Shown in pieces: positions 34,203-44,920 of a stretch of 64,000 nt of DNA. Below the pieces are notes generated by a model, which was not told where the DNA came from, ran no database searches, and saw only the letters and a program-made list of their open reading frames with translations. Position numbers and translations under genes: made by a program. Origin of the DNA: Tethya wilhelma (Eukaryota > Porifera > Demospongiae > Tethyida > Tethyidae); contig CAXIPT010000033.1 in NCBI GenBank assembly GCA_964030475.1, positions 62,001-126,000 of the forward strand, written 5' to 3'. How positions within the stretch are numbered: the stretch's first letter is position 1; each line of letters begins with the position of its first letter.

Positions 34203-34255
34203 CACACACAGACAAAACGACTACCATAACCCCTGCTGCGCATGCGCACCAAGGG
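33606..34255 (-). mobile_element. TTAA-associated repeat M (inverse copy)
   Basis: The reverse complement of this stretch matches 21,137-21,780 along its length, from CCCTTGGTGCGCATGC (34,255 inward) through (CA)n and the GAGCCTGAGCGAG motifs to GGCACCCAAGGTGCAC. TTAA flanks the 34,256 side; the other side reads TCAA, one change from TTAA. Confidence 0.75.
34172..34210. repeat. (CA)n microsatellite within repeat M
   Basis: Interrupted (CA)n run, equivalent to (TG)n at 21,181-21,218 in the other copy. Confidence 0.92.
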
Positions 34256-34437
34256 TTAACAACAGAAGAAAAAGAGGTATTGGCTTCACTGTTATCCATT
34301 ATTGTCACTTTTTCTAACTATATACATGTATGTTACAATTAAAATTTAATGTTGCGCATTATTTGACTTTTCTTACTATTAAATTATGACTAGCCAACTT
34401 TCAAATTGACTGATCAAAATTTAGAGTAGCCAGACAT

Positions 34438-34716
34438 TTGCCTGCATGGTTGTGTGAAAAAATTTATAATCTACTCTGTAACTACCCATGTAACTGCTTA
34501 TACATAGCTCACTTTCATCTCAATAGACCACCACCAGCTACTTCAGATATCAATAGCCTTCCACACCACCCTACTGGTGACAGAACACTCTCTTGCAACT
34601 TCCAGACCAAACGTTTAAACCGAATCAACTGCAGGTTCTGGCACATCTGCCGCAACTGCAGAGGCCCCCACCAACAAGTCGAGTGCAAGATCGAGCACCC
34701 CGCCCTCTATCCCTAG
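34438..34716 (+). pseudogene. DIRS-like gag zinc-binding segment
   Basis: Contains 'LSCNFQTKRLNRINCRFWHI' followed by 'CRNCRGPHQQVEC', a C-C-H-C-C-H-C type array seen in the gag of DIRS-like elements. The upstream part of gag is not recognisable. The frame stops at 34,716 shortly before the RT region. Confidence 0.55.
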
Positions 34717-34756
34717 CCGACCATGAAACTTCCACACCACTACGACTGCTCAAATT

Positions 34757-35640
34757 TGAGCGTGAGCTAAAGATCCACCCTGACCACAAGTTTGTTACTT
34801 ATAGGTACGTATTAGAAACTATTACAACGGGCTATAATATCAGCTACAATGGTCCCAGAGGTTTTCAAGTGGCTGAAAATTAATTTAACTTTGGCCAGAG
34901 ATTACCCTTCTGTCATTGACGACGCACTCAAGAAAGAGAGTGTCAAGCTAAAAGGATGGCTGGCCCATTCGACGAACCACCATCACCTCATCTGCAGTGC
35001 TCTGGGAACGGTGTGGTGCCTAAGAAAGATAACGCATCGGGAGTCATATATCACCTCTCTGCTCCAGAAGGGGATAGCATTAATGACTTTATTGACTCAG
35101 AGAAATTCTCTCTCAGGTATTCCAGTATTGATGACGCAGTCCGCATCCTGAACGAACTTGGCCCGGGCGAAGTCATGGCTAAGATAGATCTCAAACACGC
35201 CTTCTGCCTTTGCCATGTTCACAGGGCAGATTTGCCACTACTAGGAATAAAATGGCAGGGTAAACACTACATAGATAAATGTCGCCCCTTTGGCCTTCAC
35301 TCTACAGCTTACCTTTTTAACAAAATAGCTGAAGCCTTAATCATAACAACGGCATAGAACACATCATTCACTACTTATATGACTTTTTCATGGCAGCCCC
35401 ACCAAGATCAGACCTGTGTGAGCACTACATGCAAATCATGCTGTAGGTGTGCGAGCGCTTAGGTATCCTGATCAAGCCAGAGAAACTTGAAGGCCCTTCG
35501 ACCATACTGACATTCCTCGGGATCCTTCTCAACTCTTTGTGCATTACAGCAACTCTATCTGCTGAGAAAAGACAGGCATTGCTTGCAGAACTGCAGCAAC
35601 TCCACGACAAATGCAAGTGCACAAAGTCCGCTATGACCGC
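34757..35640 (+). pseudogene. DIRS RT segment, duplicate 1
   Basis: The frame at 34,956-35,357 contains 'HLSAPEGDSINDFIDSEKFS', 'VMAKIDLKHAFCLC' and 'YLFNKIAEAL', the first RT motifs. The catalytic YLDD segment is broken by a stop, near 35,380 ('HGSP' follows in another frame). The whole ~880 bp recurs at 35,640-36,520. Confidence 0.82.
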
Positions 35641-36540
35641 TCGAATTTGGTGCAAGCTAAGGAATCACCCTGATCGCGAGTTTGTCACTCAGGTATTAGA
35701 AACTATTACGACAGGCTGTGATATCGGCTACAATGGTCCCAGACGTTTTCAAGTGGCTGAAAATTTAACTTCAGCCAAAGACTATACCCTTCCATCATTG
35801 ACAACACACTCAAGAAAGAGTGTCAAGCTAATAGGATGGCTGGCCCATTTGACAAACCACCATCACCTCATCTGCAGTGCTCCGGGATAGGTAAGAAAGA
35901 CAACGGATGGCGAGTCATATATCACCTCTCTGCTCCAGAAGGGGATAGTATCAATGACTTTATTGACCCAGAGAAATTCTCTCTCAGGTACTCCAGTATT
36001 GATGATGCAGTCCGCATCCTGAATGAACTTGGTCCGGGTGCAGTCATGGCAAAGATAGACCTCAAACATGCCTTCCACCTTTGCCCTGTTCGCAAGGCAG
36101 ATTGGCCACTAATTAAATGGCAGGGTAAATACTACATAGATAAATGTCTCCCCTTTGGCCTTCGCTCTGCACCTTACCTTTTTAACAAAATAGCTGAAGC
36201 CTTACTGTACACTGATTTTAAAGCATAACTACAGCATAGAACACATCATTCACTATTTAGACGACTTTTTCATGGCAGCCCCACCAGGATCAGGCCTGTG
36301 CGAGCACTACATGCAAATCATGCTGCAGGTGTGCAAGCGCTTAGGTATCCCGATCAAGCCAGAGAAACTTGAAGGCCCTTCGACCATACTGACATTCCTC
36401 AGGATCCTTCTCAACTCTTTATGCATGACAGCAACTCTACCTGCTGAGAAAAGACAGAGCATTGCTCGCAGAACTGCAGCAACTCCGCGACAAACGCAAG
36501 TGCACCAAGCGGCAGCTGTTGTCACTTATTGGCAAGCTCT
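35640..36540 (+). pseudogene. DIRS RT segment, duplicate 2
   Basis: A frame at 35,836-36,228 carries 'VIYHLSAPEGDSINDFIDPE', 'VMAKIDLKHAFHLCPVRKAD' and 'CLPFGLRSAPYLFNKIAEAL'. After a frame change, 36,250-36,440 carries the catalytic 'HYLDDFFMAAPP' with both aspartates kept, then 'CKRLGIPIKPEKLEGPS'. This is the better preserved of the two copies. Confidence 0.84.
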
Positions 36541-37187
36541 CAGCAGCATGCAAAGTGGTTCCTGCTGGAAGAATCTTTCTCAGACGTCTCATCGATCGAG
36601 CCACCACTGTACGTCACCTCAGAGACCGGCTCCGCCTCACAACAGAAGACAATGCGGACATTGCTTGGTGGTTGGACCTCCTTCCCAGATGGCAAGGCAC
36701 ATCCCTCCTCCTGGAGTCAAAATGGTGTACCAGTGATTACATGGCCTTGTTTACTGATGCCTCTGGCCTCATCGGCTACGGTGCGTACTGGGATGGTAAG
36801 TGGTTACAGGCAAGATGGTCACAAGAACAACAGGACAACTCCATCGCGTGGAAGGAACTCTACTCTGTCCTATAGTGGTGGCACGCACCTGGGGAAGCGT
36901 ATGGCAGCGGAAGCGCATCCTCATCCACTGTGACAATGAAGCTGTATGTCACATTTGGAAGCATGGGTCGACCTACACGCAACAAAGCCCTCATGCGCCT
37001 GGTACATAGGCTATATTTTTGTGCAGCCAATTGCAATTTCCAACTAATTCTAACACATCTATCAGGCAAGCGTAACATGATAGCCGACTCTCTTGCACGC
37101 TTTCAGATGCAGCAGTTCAGACACCTGGCTCCAGCAGCCGAAACACAACCAACAGCCATCCCTGCGAGCGTAATGCAGCTCTCGTGA
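36462..37187 (+). pseudogene. DIRS RNase H domain, frame-broken
   Basis: 'LFTDASGLIGYGAYWDGKW' and 'SIAWKELYSV' (36,462-36,875) hold the first D and the E of RNase H; 'ILIHCDNEAVCHIWKHGS' in another frame holds the next D, and 'HLSGKRNMIADSLAR' (36,930-37,187) the last. A stop at about 36,873 and two frame changes break it. Confidence 0.82.
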
Positions 37188-37199
37188 AAGCAGTTGCCC

Positions 37200-38090
37200 T
37201 CTATTCCTCGGCCGCAGTGGCACCATCTACCAAAGGACATACGCTGCTGGAATAAAACGCTTTATACAGTTTTGTAAAGAGCACACTCTCTCACCATACC
37301 CAGCGTCAGTTACCACCCTTAAGTTCTTCTGTAGTGCTCTCGCAAGCTCCATATCTGTTGGCACAATCAAGGTATACTTGTCGGCTGTACGCCTCCAGCA
37401 CCTCGAGCTTGGCTATGAAGACCCGACTGAATCGCCTGTTCTCAAATACTTTGTTATGGGGATAAAACGTGTTCATGGCGACAATTAACCCACAACGGAC
37501 ATGTTTGCCTATCACTTCCCCCATTCTTTGGGAACTGAAACTGCAACTGAGTAGATCTTCCAGTTGGCACTACACAGACCAACGTATGATCTGGGCTGTC
37601 TTGACTCTCACCTTTTTTGGTATCCTTCGGGCAAGTGAACTGGTATCCTCAAGCAGCAGAACATTCGACCCCCAATCTACACTCCTGTGGCAGGATATTA
37701 CACTCAGGCAGCAGAAAGCTTTAGTACACATCAAGCAATCAAAAACAGACCCATTCCGGCGTGGTCATACGATCACCTTGGGAGCCACTCACTCATCCTT
37801 GTGTCCAGTTGCAGCATTGAGCAAATTCCGTGAAGCCACAAGTCATCAACCGTGCAAGCCAGTGTTCAAGTTTGAGGATGGCACCTACCTGACTCGCTCA
37901 TCACTAACTACAGTACTCAGAGAGCTATTGCAAGCTGCAGGCTACGACCCGAAGTAAGTTTGCTAGTTTCGCAGTGGTGCAGCTACAACAGCAGTGGAGG
38001 CAGGTATCCCAGCATGGCTTATCCAAGCAATGGGCAGATGGTCATCAGATTGTTATATACAAACAGTATATCGACTGCCCCGAAAAGCTA
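37200..38090 (+). pseudogene. DIRS tyrosine recombinase, broken
   Basis: The N-terminal SAM-like part reads 'TYAAGIKRFIQFCKEHTLSP' and 'VGTIKVYLSAVRLQHLELGY' (about 37,220-37,480, other frame). The catalytic part at 37,469-37,957 has 'FFGILRASELV' with the first Arg. Two stops follow at about 37,955-37,970; beyond them the same frame continues 'FRSGAATTAVEAGIPAWLIQ' and 'AMGRWSSDCYIQTVY', with the second Arg and a candidate nucleophile Tyr. The His of the H-x-x-R box seems lost at one of the stops. Confidence 0.84.
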
Positions 38091-38130
38091 AAGCTTGCAA
38101 TACCAAATCAGCTTGCAGCAATAAAGCATA

Positions 38131-39440
38131 GTCCCAAGCAACCTTAAGATCCTTATCCAGATAAGCCTGTCCATCAGGCACGCAAGACCAGCACTGCTGT
38201 TCGAAATTAACAGAATGCGACAGGTACAATTTCGTTGCTCAGTAATATGTAACATAGAATAGTATGGCCTTTCATGGGAGTACTGGGGCAGACCTTGGCG
38301 GAATATGGGGAGAGTTACCCTTTAGTAGAGTCTTCTAGCATTAAGCTTTGTTTTGATCTCTGCGCTAGTGTCCTTCTGCACTGGAAAGTTCATTATTCAC
38401 AAGAATTGAAGTTTTATAGGCTGCACATGAACTAATCATTTTTGATAACTGCATATGGTAGCTACATACTCAGTATAGTGGCATTCTTTATCGGTTGCCA
38501 TAATTATGGCAATGGGGTGAGGTTTAATTAGGAGAAGCAATCGGGGAATTACCTATGTATATGTATGTAGGTAGACTCATAGATAATAGAGTGGGAGTAG
38601 GGATTAGAAACGCGCTTGTGTGTTAATAAAACCGTGCCATGGTCACATGACTCTTTTGCGATGTCACCGAAAGCCCGCGTGCTAGCACGCCCTCGTGCAG
38701 CAGCTGCTGTATAGTATGACTGTACTAACATCTCAGCTAGCTAGGTCATAATTCTTAACTCGACGTCCAAGCATGAGTTTTCTCGATCCCTCCCAATCTG
38801 TGTATTATTGCACAATATAGAGTTTAATATAGTTAAACTCAAGTTGCTTACTAAGTTTAGAAGTATTCTTTGAGTACAAAAACTACACAAAATTTTTTCC
38901 CCAATGTCCAACTATTGATAGGCATTCAGTAATGTACTGCAAAATTTATACCTGTCCATTTGCATTGGTTGGATTATTACAAATGCAGTGAAGTAGTTTA
39001 TTGCTAGTACTTTGGTTGTATTATGAAGAAAAAACTACACAATTAGTCATTCATTAGACTTTCTTAATATTTTATAATAAATACTTAATTTTAAATTTTA
39101 TTGACAACTTACATCGCTTCCTGGTCAACTTGACACTGCTAACTGTTACTGGTTGAGCTTGCGTGGCTACCGTTCACAAGTTTTGCAACGGCTTTGGCTC
39201 AGTGCTTGAAGCAGTGCTAACGATCTTTTCCATATGTTTTCTTTGCAATGACGTGACGTCATCGTGTCGCAGATTCAGTCTGACGTAATAATTGAATGAT
39301 ACATGCGTTTCTAATCCCTATACTCCCACTCTATTATCTATGATATAGACTCAAAGTAGTGAACCACCTGTGCATCTTGCCACAAACAATATACAAACAA
39401 TATAAGCATCAAATTAAACTGTACAATGTACTTAGTTATT
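38131..39440. other. Intergenic stretch, no gene seen
   Basis: 38,300-39,340 shares two inverse short stretches: 'GAGTGGGAGTAGGGATTAGA' at 38,588 and 'TCTAATCCCTATACTCCCAC' at 39,312, both next to ATCATAGATAATAG-like text. This indicates a TIR element of about 770 bp from about 38,570 to 39,345. Otherwise AT-rich with no recognisable exon. Confidence 0.5.
38573..39345. mobile_element. TIR element, ends ATAGATAATAGAGTGGGAGT
   Basis: Left: GACTCATAGATAATAGAGTG, then GGAGTAGGGATTAGAAACGC. Right: GCGTTTCTAATCCCTATACT, then CCCACTCTATTATCTATGAT. The ends are near-perfect inverted repeats of about 36 bp. GACGTCATCG and GATGTCACCG motifs lie inside opposite ends. No coding frame. Confidence 0.78.
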
Positions 39441-39450
39441 TCTACAAAAT

Positions 39451-40385
39451 CTAAGGTATAATTAAGTATGTTGCTGAGCACACAATACATACTGTAAAAC
39501 AAACTATGAACAAACTTAGTGAACTTGTAAATTTGTCCATCTCAGATTGCTTAATCTTAGTGGTGGATATAACCTTAGTGTAATTTGTATTTGGTGTGTG
39601 ATGTTCGACTTTTGCCAAAACACATGAGGGATTATATTTGTTGCCAGTTGCAGCTGGATGTATTACACATGACCTGTCATAGCCTGGTATAATCGCACAA
39701 CTCATTCCCACTGGTGATTGGTAGTATTTTCGATAGCCTACAACTGTATAAGTAAGGTTGGTACTATTATTATTATATCATAATGGTTTGTGTATTTTGG
39801 AGAAATCTTCAATGCTATGAAATAGTAAAGACTTCTTGTTACTTCCACACTGTGGTTAGGTCTGTCATAAGATAGACATTGTTTCAGTACTGGTGATGCA
39901 GTTGTGTGATCTTCAATGAAATTCATGTATATATAGTTATAGAATAATTTTTTATTATTATTATGTTTGTTTCAGCTATAGACATGTAGAATTTGATGGT
40001 AGTATACCTCTTCAAAGCTAAAGTAATAATTATGTAATGTTTGAACCTTCAAGTAAATAATATTCAGATAATCTGAATGTTTCCTGATTTGTCTGTAAAC
40101 TCAACTGACTTGTAGCTTCATTGACAAAGCTATCACATGTTTTGTTGTAGAAGTACGTTTTGCTTGCTGCATTGCGTACCTCAGTGAATTCCAACTCCTT
40201 TGTAATTTTTGGATCATATTCTAGTATTAGAATAATATCTGAATTTCCGATAGTACCTTCATTCATTGAACCATTTTTCTTGTAATTGTTTAAGAGATAC
40301 ACATGAAAATTAGACTTGCCAATCCTCCAAATAAAAGGATTACCACTGTGACAATACCTATACCTAATTTAATGAAGAGAGAAAT
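39451..40385 (-). pseudogene. Broken paralogue of the death-domain membrane protein
   Basis: Four frames on the minus strand line up in order with the ectodomain encoded at 43,148-44,070: a membrane segment 'TVVILLFGGLASLIF' (40,310-40,370), 'SDIILILEYDPKITKELEFT' with 'YFYNKTCDSFVNEAT' (40,030-40,302), 'LKQCLSYDRPNHSVEVTRSL' then 'YYFIALKISPKYTN' (39,738-39,926), and 'GMSCAIIPGYDRSCVIHPAA' (39,451-39,711). Frame changes separate every piece, with no splice sites to explain them, for example right after the membrane segment near 40,305. The C-terminal membrane segment survives as 'SLFIVCFTVCIVCSATYLII'. I read it as a decayed tandem duplicate. Confidence 0.7.
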
Positions 40386-40560
40386 GATGCATGAAGCTAG
40401 TTAATTCATGCATGCAGAACCATTGTGACATGCATGTATATAAGCACACCAAGAGCCAAGATATTGGATTCCAAAGAGGCTTATGGCAACTGACAATTTA
40501 CTTTAAGAGCCTTAACTTCTGAATCACTAGTTTTAGGCCAGCCAGAAAATAAGCTTTCTA

Positions 40561-41163
40561 CAGTCGAACCTCCGATAACGGACCCTCCCAACAGCAGACA
40601 ACCTCTCTATAGCGGACAGTAGCTGTGCTCCCGGACGAAATCCCCATTACTCAATACAAAAAAACCTCCCAACAAGGGACACTTCTTGATTCCGAACAAC
40701 GGACAAACTGCTGCTCCCGAACAAGCAATTATGATTGAAAAGCGCTTCTAATAGCGGACAAATAGCTCACCTTTATTATTATCAAGTGCATGTGCATATA
40801 ATTTTGTAATGTCAGAGAAGGTGCGCGCGGTCAGCTTCTGGATCTTCTAAACGGCAGGAATTCTTGATGTCCTGGTGGAAAACAAGACCCTTGAGATGGT
40901 TGTTAACAGGGTAGTTGTCTCTCTCTTCATCAACACAGACTACAAATTGTCAATTCCATGATTATTTCCACTCTGCCTATAGGAATCCTGGCACTCTAGA
41001 TCTTCCATGGTACCTTGCATACTGTGCATAGCTAAATATGTGCCAGAATGTCAAATAAAAGGTGTTTTAGGTGAAAATTAAAAAACCTCCCAACAGAGGA
41101 CAACCTCCGAATAGAGGACAAAAGCCATGCTCCGAAAGTGTCCCTTGTTCGGAGGTTCGACTG
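40561..41163. mobile_element. pogo/Tigger-type non-autonomous element
   Basis: Ends are CAGTCGAACCTCCGATAACG and CGGAGGTTCGACTG in inverse orientation, flanked by TA on both sides (40,559-40,560 and 41,164-41,165). CAGT...ACTG termini with a 'TAACGGAC' subterminal motif and TA target duplication are hallmarks of the Tc1/mariner pogo-Tigger group. GCGGACA and AGAGGACA units recur inside each end. No transposase. Confidence 0.85.
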
Positions 41164-41165
41164 TA

Positions 41166-41352
41166 TACCATAGATTAGGAAATTTTTACCATTAAAAAAT
41201 TTACCCCACGAGCATGAGTGGCGAGAATTAATTGTGTAAAAATTTAAAACGTATGGCGATCTTTACCAGATCGGTCAAAGTGGCAAAAATTAAACACGCA
41301 AAAATTAAATAAATGGAAATTTATAGCGGTGAAAATTTCCCAATCTATGGTA
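41166..41352. mobile_element. Short TIR element abutting the pogo-type element
   Basis: TACCATAGATTAGGAAATTT at the left and AAATTTCCCAATCTATGGTA at the right are inverted ends; length 187 bp. Internal AAAAATTAAA and GGCGATCTTTACC pieces are typical of a family of AT-rich elements. It shares its left border with the TA of the preceding element. Confidence 0.8.
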
Positions 41353-42118
41353 TTGTAGTAACCTATGTACAAAGCAGCATGCAAGTCATATCAGTTACCT
41401 AGCTATATATCTTATTCATGCAAATACTCACGGTAAAGTGCATACATGCAAAGATAAAAAGTGGGGGTTGGTCTCTTGTAGGCCACATCTGGTGTGACTG
41501 TGGCAAAAATTAAAATATAAGTCTTGAATCTACCCCTGCTTTTGGTTTACTAATGGTTCTGATTATAATGTTACTGATGATATAGCTTTAGTCTCATGGA
41601 GGGAAGAGCCTTAATATGAGGCTATACCTTTGGTTGGTGTATGACTGTAATAATATTATCACGACTTTTTAACTCACTCAGTTAATTGTGAAGCTTTGAG
41701 TGGAAAATTGGATCTTTGGTAACATGGCCCTATTGTAAATGCTAGCTGCAAGCAACCCTCGCCCTTGTCTACTAGATGAATATTATCTATTACTATCAGC
41801 AATTTTAACTGTACAGCTTTGATACCGTTCAAGTAAAGAGATAGCTGGGTGTGTCACGTTCAGCACCAAACCACGTTTCATCTATTACTTTAATCACAAG
41901 AAGATGGTTTGTAGGCAAAGATAAACTGAGAATATCTGAGTGTATTTCAAAAACATTTTGCTTCAAGAAATCGTTGAATTTTTGAAGATACTTAATTATC
42001 CATATCAGGTTGACACTCCTTGCAATGTTGGCTGATTATTTCTTCTATGAATGAAATAATATTATGTGTGTTCAGAAGAAATTGAAAATCATGCATATAA
42101 TTATTGTATAGTCACAGT
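41353..42118. other. Stretch without a recognised gene
   Basis: AT-rich, no exon recognised on either strand. Confidence 0.45.
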
Positions 42119-42685
42119 TCATAGTTCTGCATTGTGTGCAGTTTGGATTGTTTTAGGACTGCCCTCTCCCGCTGGCAGAAAAAATACAATTGTTTGAATC
42201 TCTTGTACTGAAGTTTTATTGTCTTGTAAAGAATTGAAAATCGTACGCAAGATCGAGCTTTTGCTATTAGTCTTATTTGCATCATTGATCAGTTGATGTT
42301 GGAGTGTTTCTTTATTGGCTTTATTCAGTTTGTCCACTTGGAGGTGTGGGAATTTGTCTGTTCTAAATTTATAAGACTTTCAATTTATCTTCAAAATAAA
42401 CTTCGGTGTTACAGTTTCCACAAGGACATTGAAATCCCAGAGGGGCAACAGATTTTACTGCTCCTGTAGAACTTTTGGTATACTTTGCTCATCTGCTGGT
42501 ACTGGAATAGCTTTCTTTAGTTCATCAGCAAGCTTGGTGAACTTTAATTGGCGAATAATACTCACAAATTTATGGTAGTGTGCAGCATCATCCTTTATCC
42601 TAGTCATTATCACTTGTAGCAACTCATGCACTGGCCCGTTCATACCCATCTGTGTTGCCATTTGCTTTTGAAAGGTTGCCATCAC
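42119..42685 (-). CDS. Possible N-terminal death-fold-like piece of the broken paralogue
   Basis: Two open frames. The one at 42,455-42,685 reads 'VHELLQVIMTRIKDDAAHYH', 'KFVSIIRQLKFTKLADELKK', an amphipathic helical pattern that resembles death-fold domains but is too short to assign. The other (42,119-42,337) is Lys/Gln-rich with no recognisable domain. By position these would be the 5' part of the minus-strand paralogue at 39.4-40.4 kb, as the death-domain exon is for the intact gene. This is inference; no clean splice connection was found. Confidence 0.3.
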
Positions 42686-42742
42686 TAATCATAAATTTTG
42701 TCTTGAAAATGCTTCAGAAGCAACTTGACTTACAACTGGCTT

Positions 42743-42802
42743 CACTGTAAAAACTAAACGGTGAAAATCACTAGTGATTTTCACCGTTTAGTTTTTACTG
42801 TG
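42743..42802. repeat. Perfect 60-bp palindrome
   Basis: Centre CACTAGTG at 42,769-42,776. The 30-base arms match without error (arm contains AAAAACTAAACGGTGAAAAT). A second inverted pair (ACAACTGGCTTCAC at 42,732 and GTGAAGCCAGTTGT at 42,829) encloses it asymmetrically, with a small AGCATTC/GAATGCT hairpin between. Probably a tiny foldback element. Confidence 0.92.
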
Positions 42803-43147
42803 TTCACAGCATTCACTATAGAGAATGCTGTGAAGCCAGTTGTAATTACCGATTTTCTGTCTTTATGGGCTTTGGTTCTACTCTATTTGCCATGATACTA
42901 CTATACTAAGCTGCATGGCCTGAAATGGTGTATATATGTGATTCAGTGCAACGCATGTATTGCAATTTGGTATAAGAAGTTTGGGAATTGGAAATTCGTT
43001 TCTTTATTGACAGAAAGTTTCCCACTGATGTAATTAAGATTATCAATAACAATTATTTCAACACAAACAGTAAAAATAAAATAATATCATCTCAAATTTA
43101 GTAACAGAAATGTATAATAGTACATGACATACATGTTAATGTAATAC

Positions 43148-44920
43148 CTGGAATTTAGAATAGTTACAGCAACATATCAATATGCATATTACTACAACAA
43201 TAAAAATTACAAAAAATCCAATACCTGTGGCTATTATGCCAATTAATCTACGCTCTTGTTGTTCGCTAATATGAGAGTCAATATAAGACTCATAGGATAC
43301 TTCAATGAACTCTTTGCTAAAAGTTTTAGCAACAATACACAGATTATTGGCTTCTCTAGCACTTGTCTGATTTAGTTTGACAGCACATAATGATGAAAAC
43401 TGTGGTTTGAAGATACAGGTGATGTTTTGCCCTGAAAGGTCGTACTGATGTTGAGACCCCTTTATTCGATAGACTATAGATGGCATTTGGTTTAAGTAGG
43501 CAGGTGAAACTTGTAATACTAGAAAGTAGTAGTCTGTTTTTGATGCTGTCAAGGTGTAGCTTGGATTATTCACTGACAAACATTGCCTCTGAGTGTCTGA
43601 ACTACTTGCATTATGATTGAGGAAGCTTTTGTATTGTAGATAGTTATTAAAAATGGATAATTCTACTTCACATTCCCCAGACATTTCTGCTAAAGATTGA
43701 TCAGTTGTAGCTTTGAAAGATAACTCCAATTCTGATTCCTTAAGCAAATAGAAGTTAGGTAGTGAATAAGAAAATGTTTCATTTGACAAGTTTATTTGCC
43801 CCCTCAAATCAACAGACTTAGTTTGGTTCGGAAAGTTTTCACATGTGTTGTTGTAAATGTATGTTACGTTTTGTGTATTTTCTGTCACAATAGTAACATT
43901 ACCAATTTTTGCTGGGTTGTATTCCAATAAGAGCACAGTCTCTGCGTTTCCAAAAAAGCTCCTTCCTCTTGGAAGGGCTGGTGTAGAAGGTTGTGTTCCC
44001 AATAAGGCTGACAGTACAATCAATCCAATGATTGTGAGAGCACCTAACATTCCTACAACTACAGTGCACCCTTTGTTTGTATTGTGATAAAGAGAAGGTG
44101 CATGGTCATGAATTATGATTTTAAAGCCTAATAATATTATGATATGATTATAAGGTATACCTGCAAAAGTTGTCCTGGTGCGGCATTTCCATTCTATTCC
44201 AGAATCATTGCTGTATCCTCCATTTATTAATGTAAGTGTTTGGGAGTTAGGATTTTGAAAGCCTATACATGTGAAGTAATAGCTTAAAGGCAAAGTGCAT
44301 GGCGTATGGTCTATTGTGGTATATGTACTACGTGTAAATGCAAGCCTATGATGCTCGCATGTATAGATCATTGCAAATCAAAATTTGTGTACACATGCAT
44401 TGATAAGTATTGTTATAATAAAACTATCATAATATTATATTATGTACATATAGCACTTTTTCTTAATACTCTTACGTTTTTGTTTAAAGCTTTTACTAAG
44501 TGATTCACAGACAGTATCCACCAGCTCTTGGTTTTCTGCTCTAATAAATGCAACTAAAAGATTGTAGTAAGTTGCCTCTTTGCCTAACTTTTGACTCCAC
44601 TTCTCCATAGCATTTAGTGCTTTTACTGCTTCATTTGTGCTGTGCTGATTTCTGATAGTTGCACGCTCAGTTCTAGTCAACTTTAACCACACAGCAATAC
44701 TTTCCCAGTCATCAATTTCAGTTGATAACTTTCTCAGCATTGAATCTGTCACTTTTTTATTCAAATCATTTCTAGTTAGTTCGAAGTGATTCAGTGTGTC
44801 ATCTAAACTGCGCTGTACAGTGGTGCTTTCACTATCTGCTATACTAGCACTGTCATTTGAATATACATTTAAATTACTAAAACTGAGCAACTCAAGATTA
44901 GCCGGATTCTTTGAAGCCAT
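43148..44920 (-). CDS. Death-domain, two-pass membrane protein
   Basis: Three exons fit: 44,476-44,920, 44,161-44,310 and 43,148-44,070, with donors AAAC|GTAAGA, GCAG|GTATAC and acceptors AATAG|ACC, CAAAG|GGTG, all in phase. Exon 1 starts at the ATG at 44,920 (MASKNPANLELL) and encodes a death domain (about residues 45-140; 'DDWESIAVWLKLTRTERATI', 'ALNAMEKWSQKLGKEATYYN'). Exon 3 opens with a membrane segment 'VVVGMLGALTIIGLIVLSAL', then an ectodomain of roughly 240 residues with many N-x-S/T sites and several Cys, and a second membrane segment 'IIATGIGFFVIFIVVVICIL'. Both ends would be cytoplasmic. The last exon ends CAG|GTATTA, so a further tail exon is possible; otherwise a stop follows at 43,136. 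Likely a signalling membrane protein; ligand unknown. The second exon's acceptor is the least certain. Confidence 0.65.

Larger units (their letters stand above)
34438..38130 (+). mobile_element. Decayed DIRS-like tyrosine-recombinase retrotransposon
   Basis: Plus-strand order is a gag-like Cys/His segment, reverse transcriptase (partly duplicated), RNase H, then a tyrosine recombinase. A YR in place of a DDE integrase defines DIRS/Ngaro-type elements (established knowledge). Every domain is interrupted by frameshifts or stops. I did not find the split or inverted termini these elements have. The GC content is visibly higher than the neighbourhood. Confidence 0.87.
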
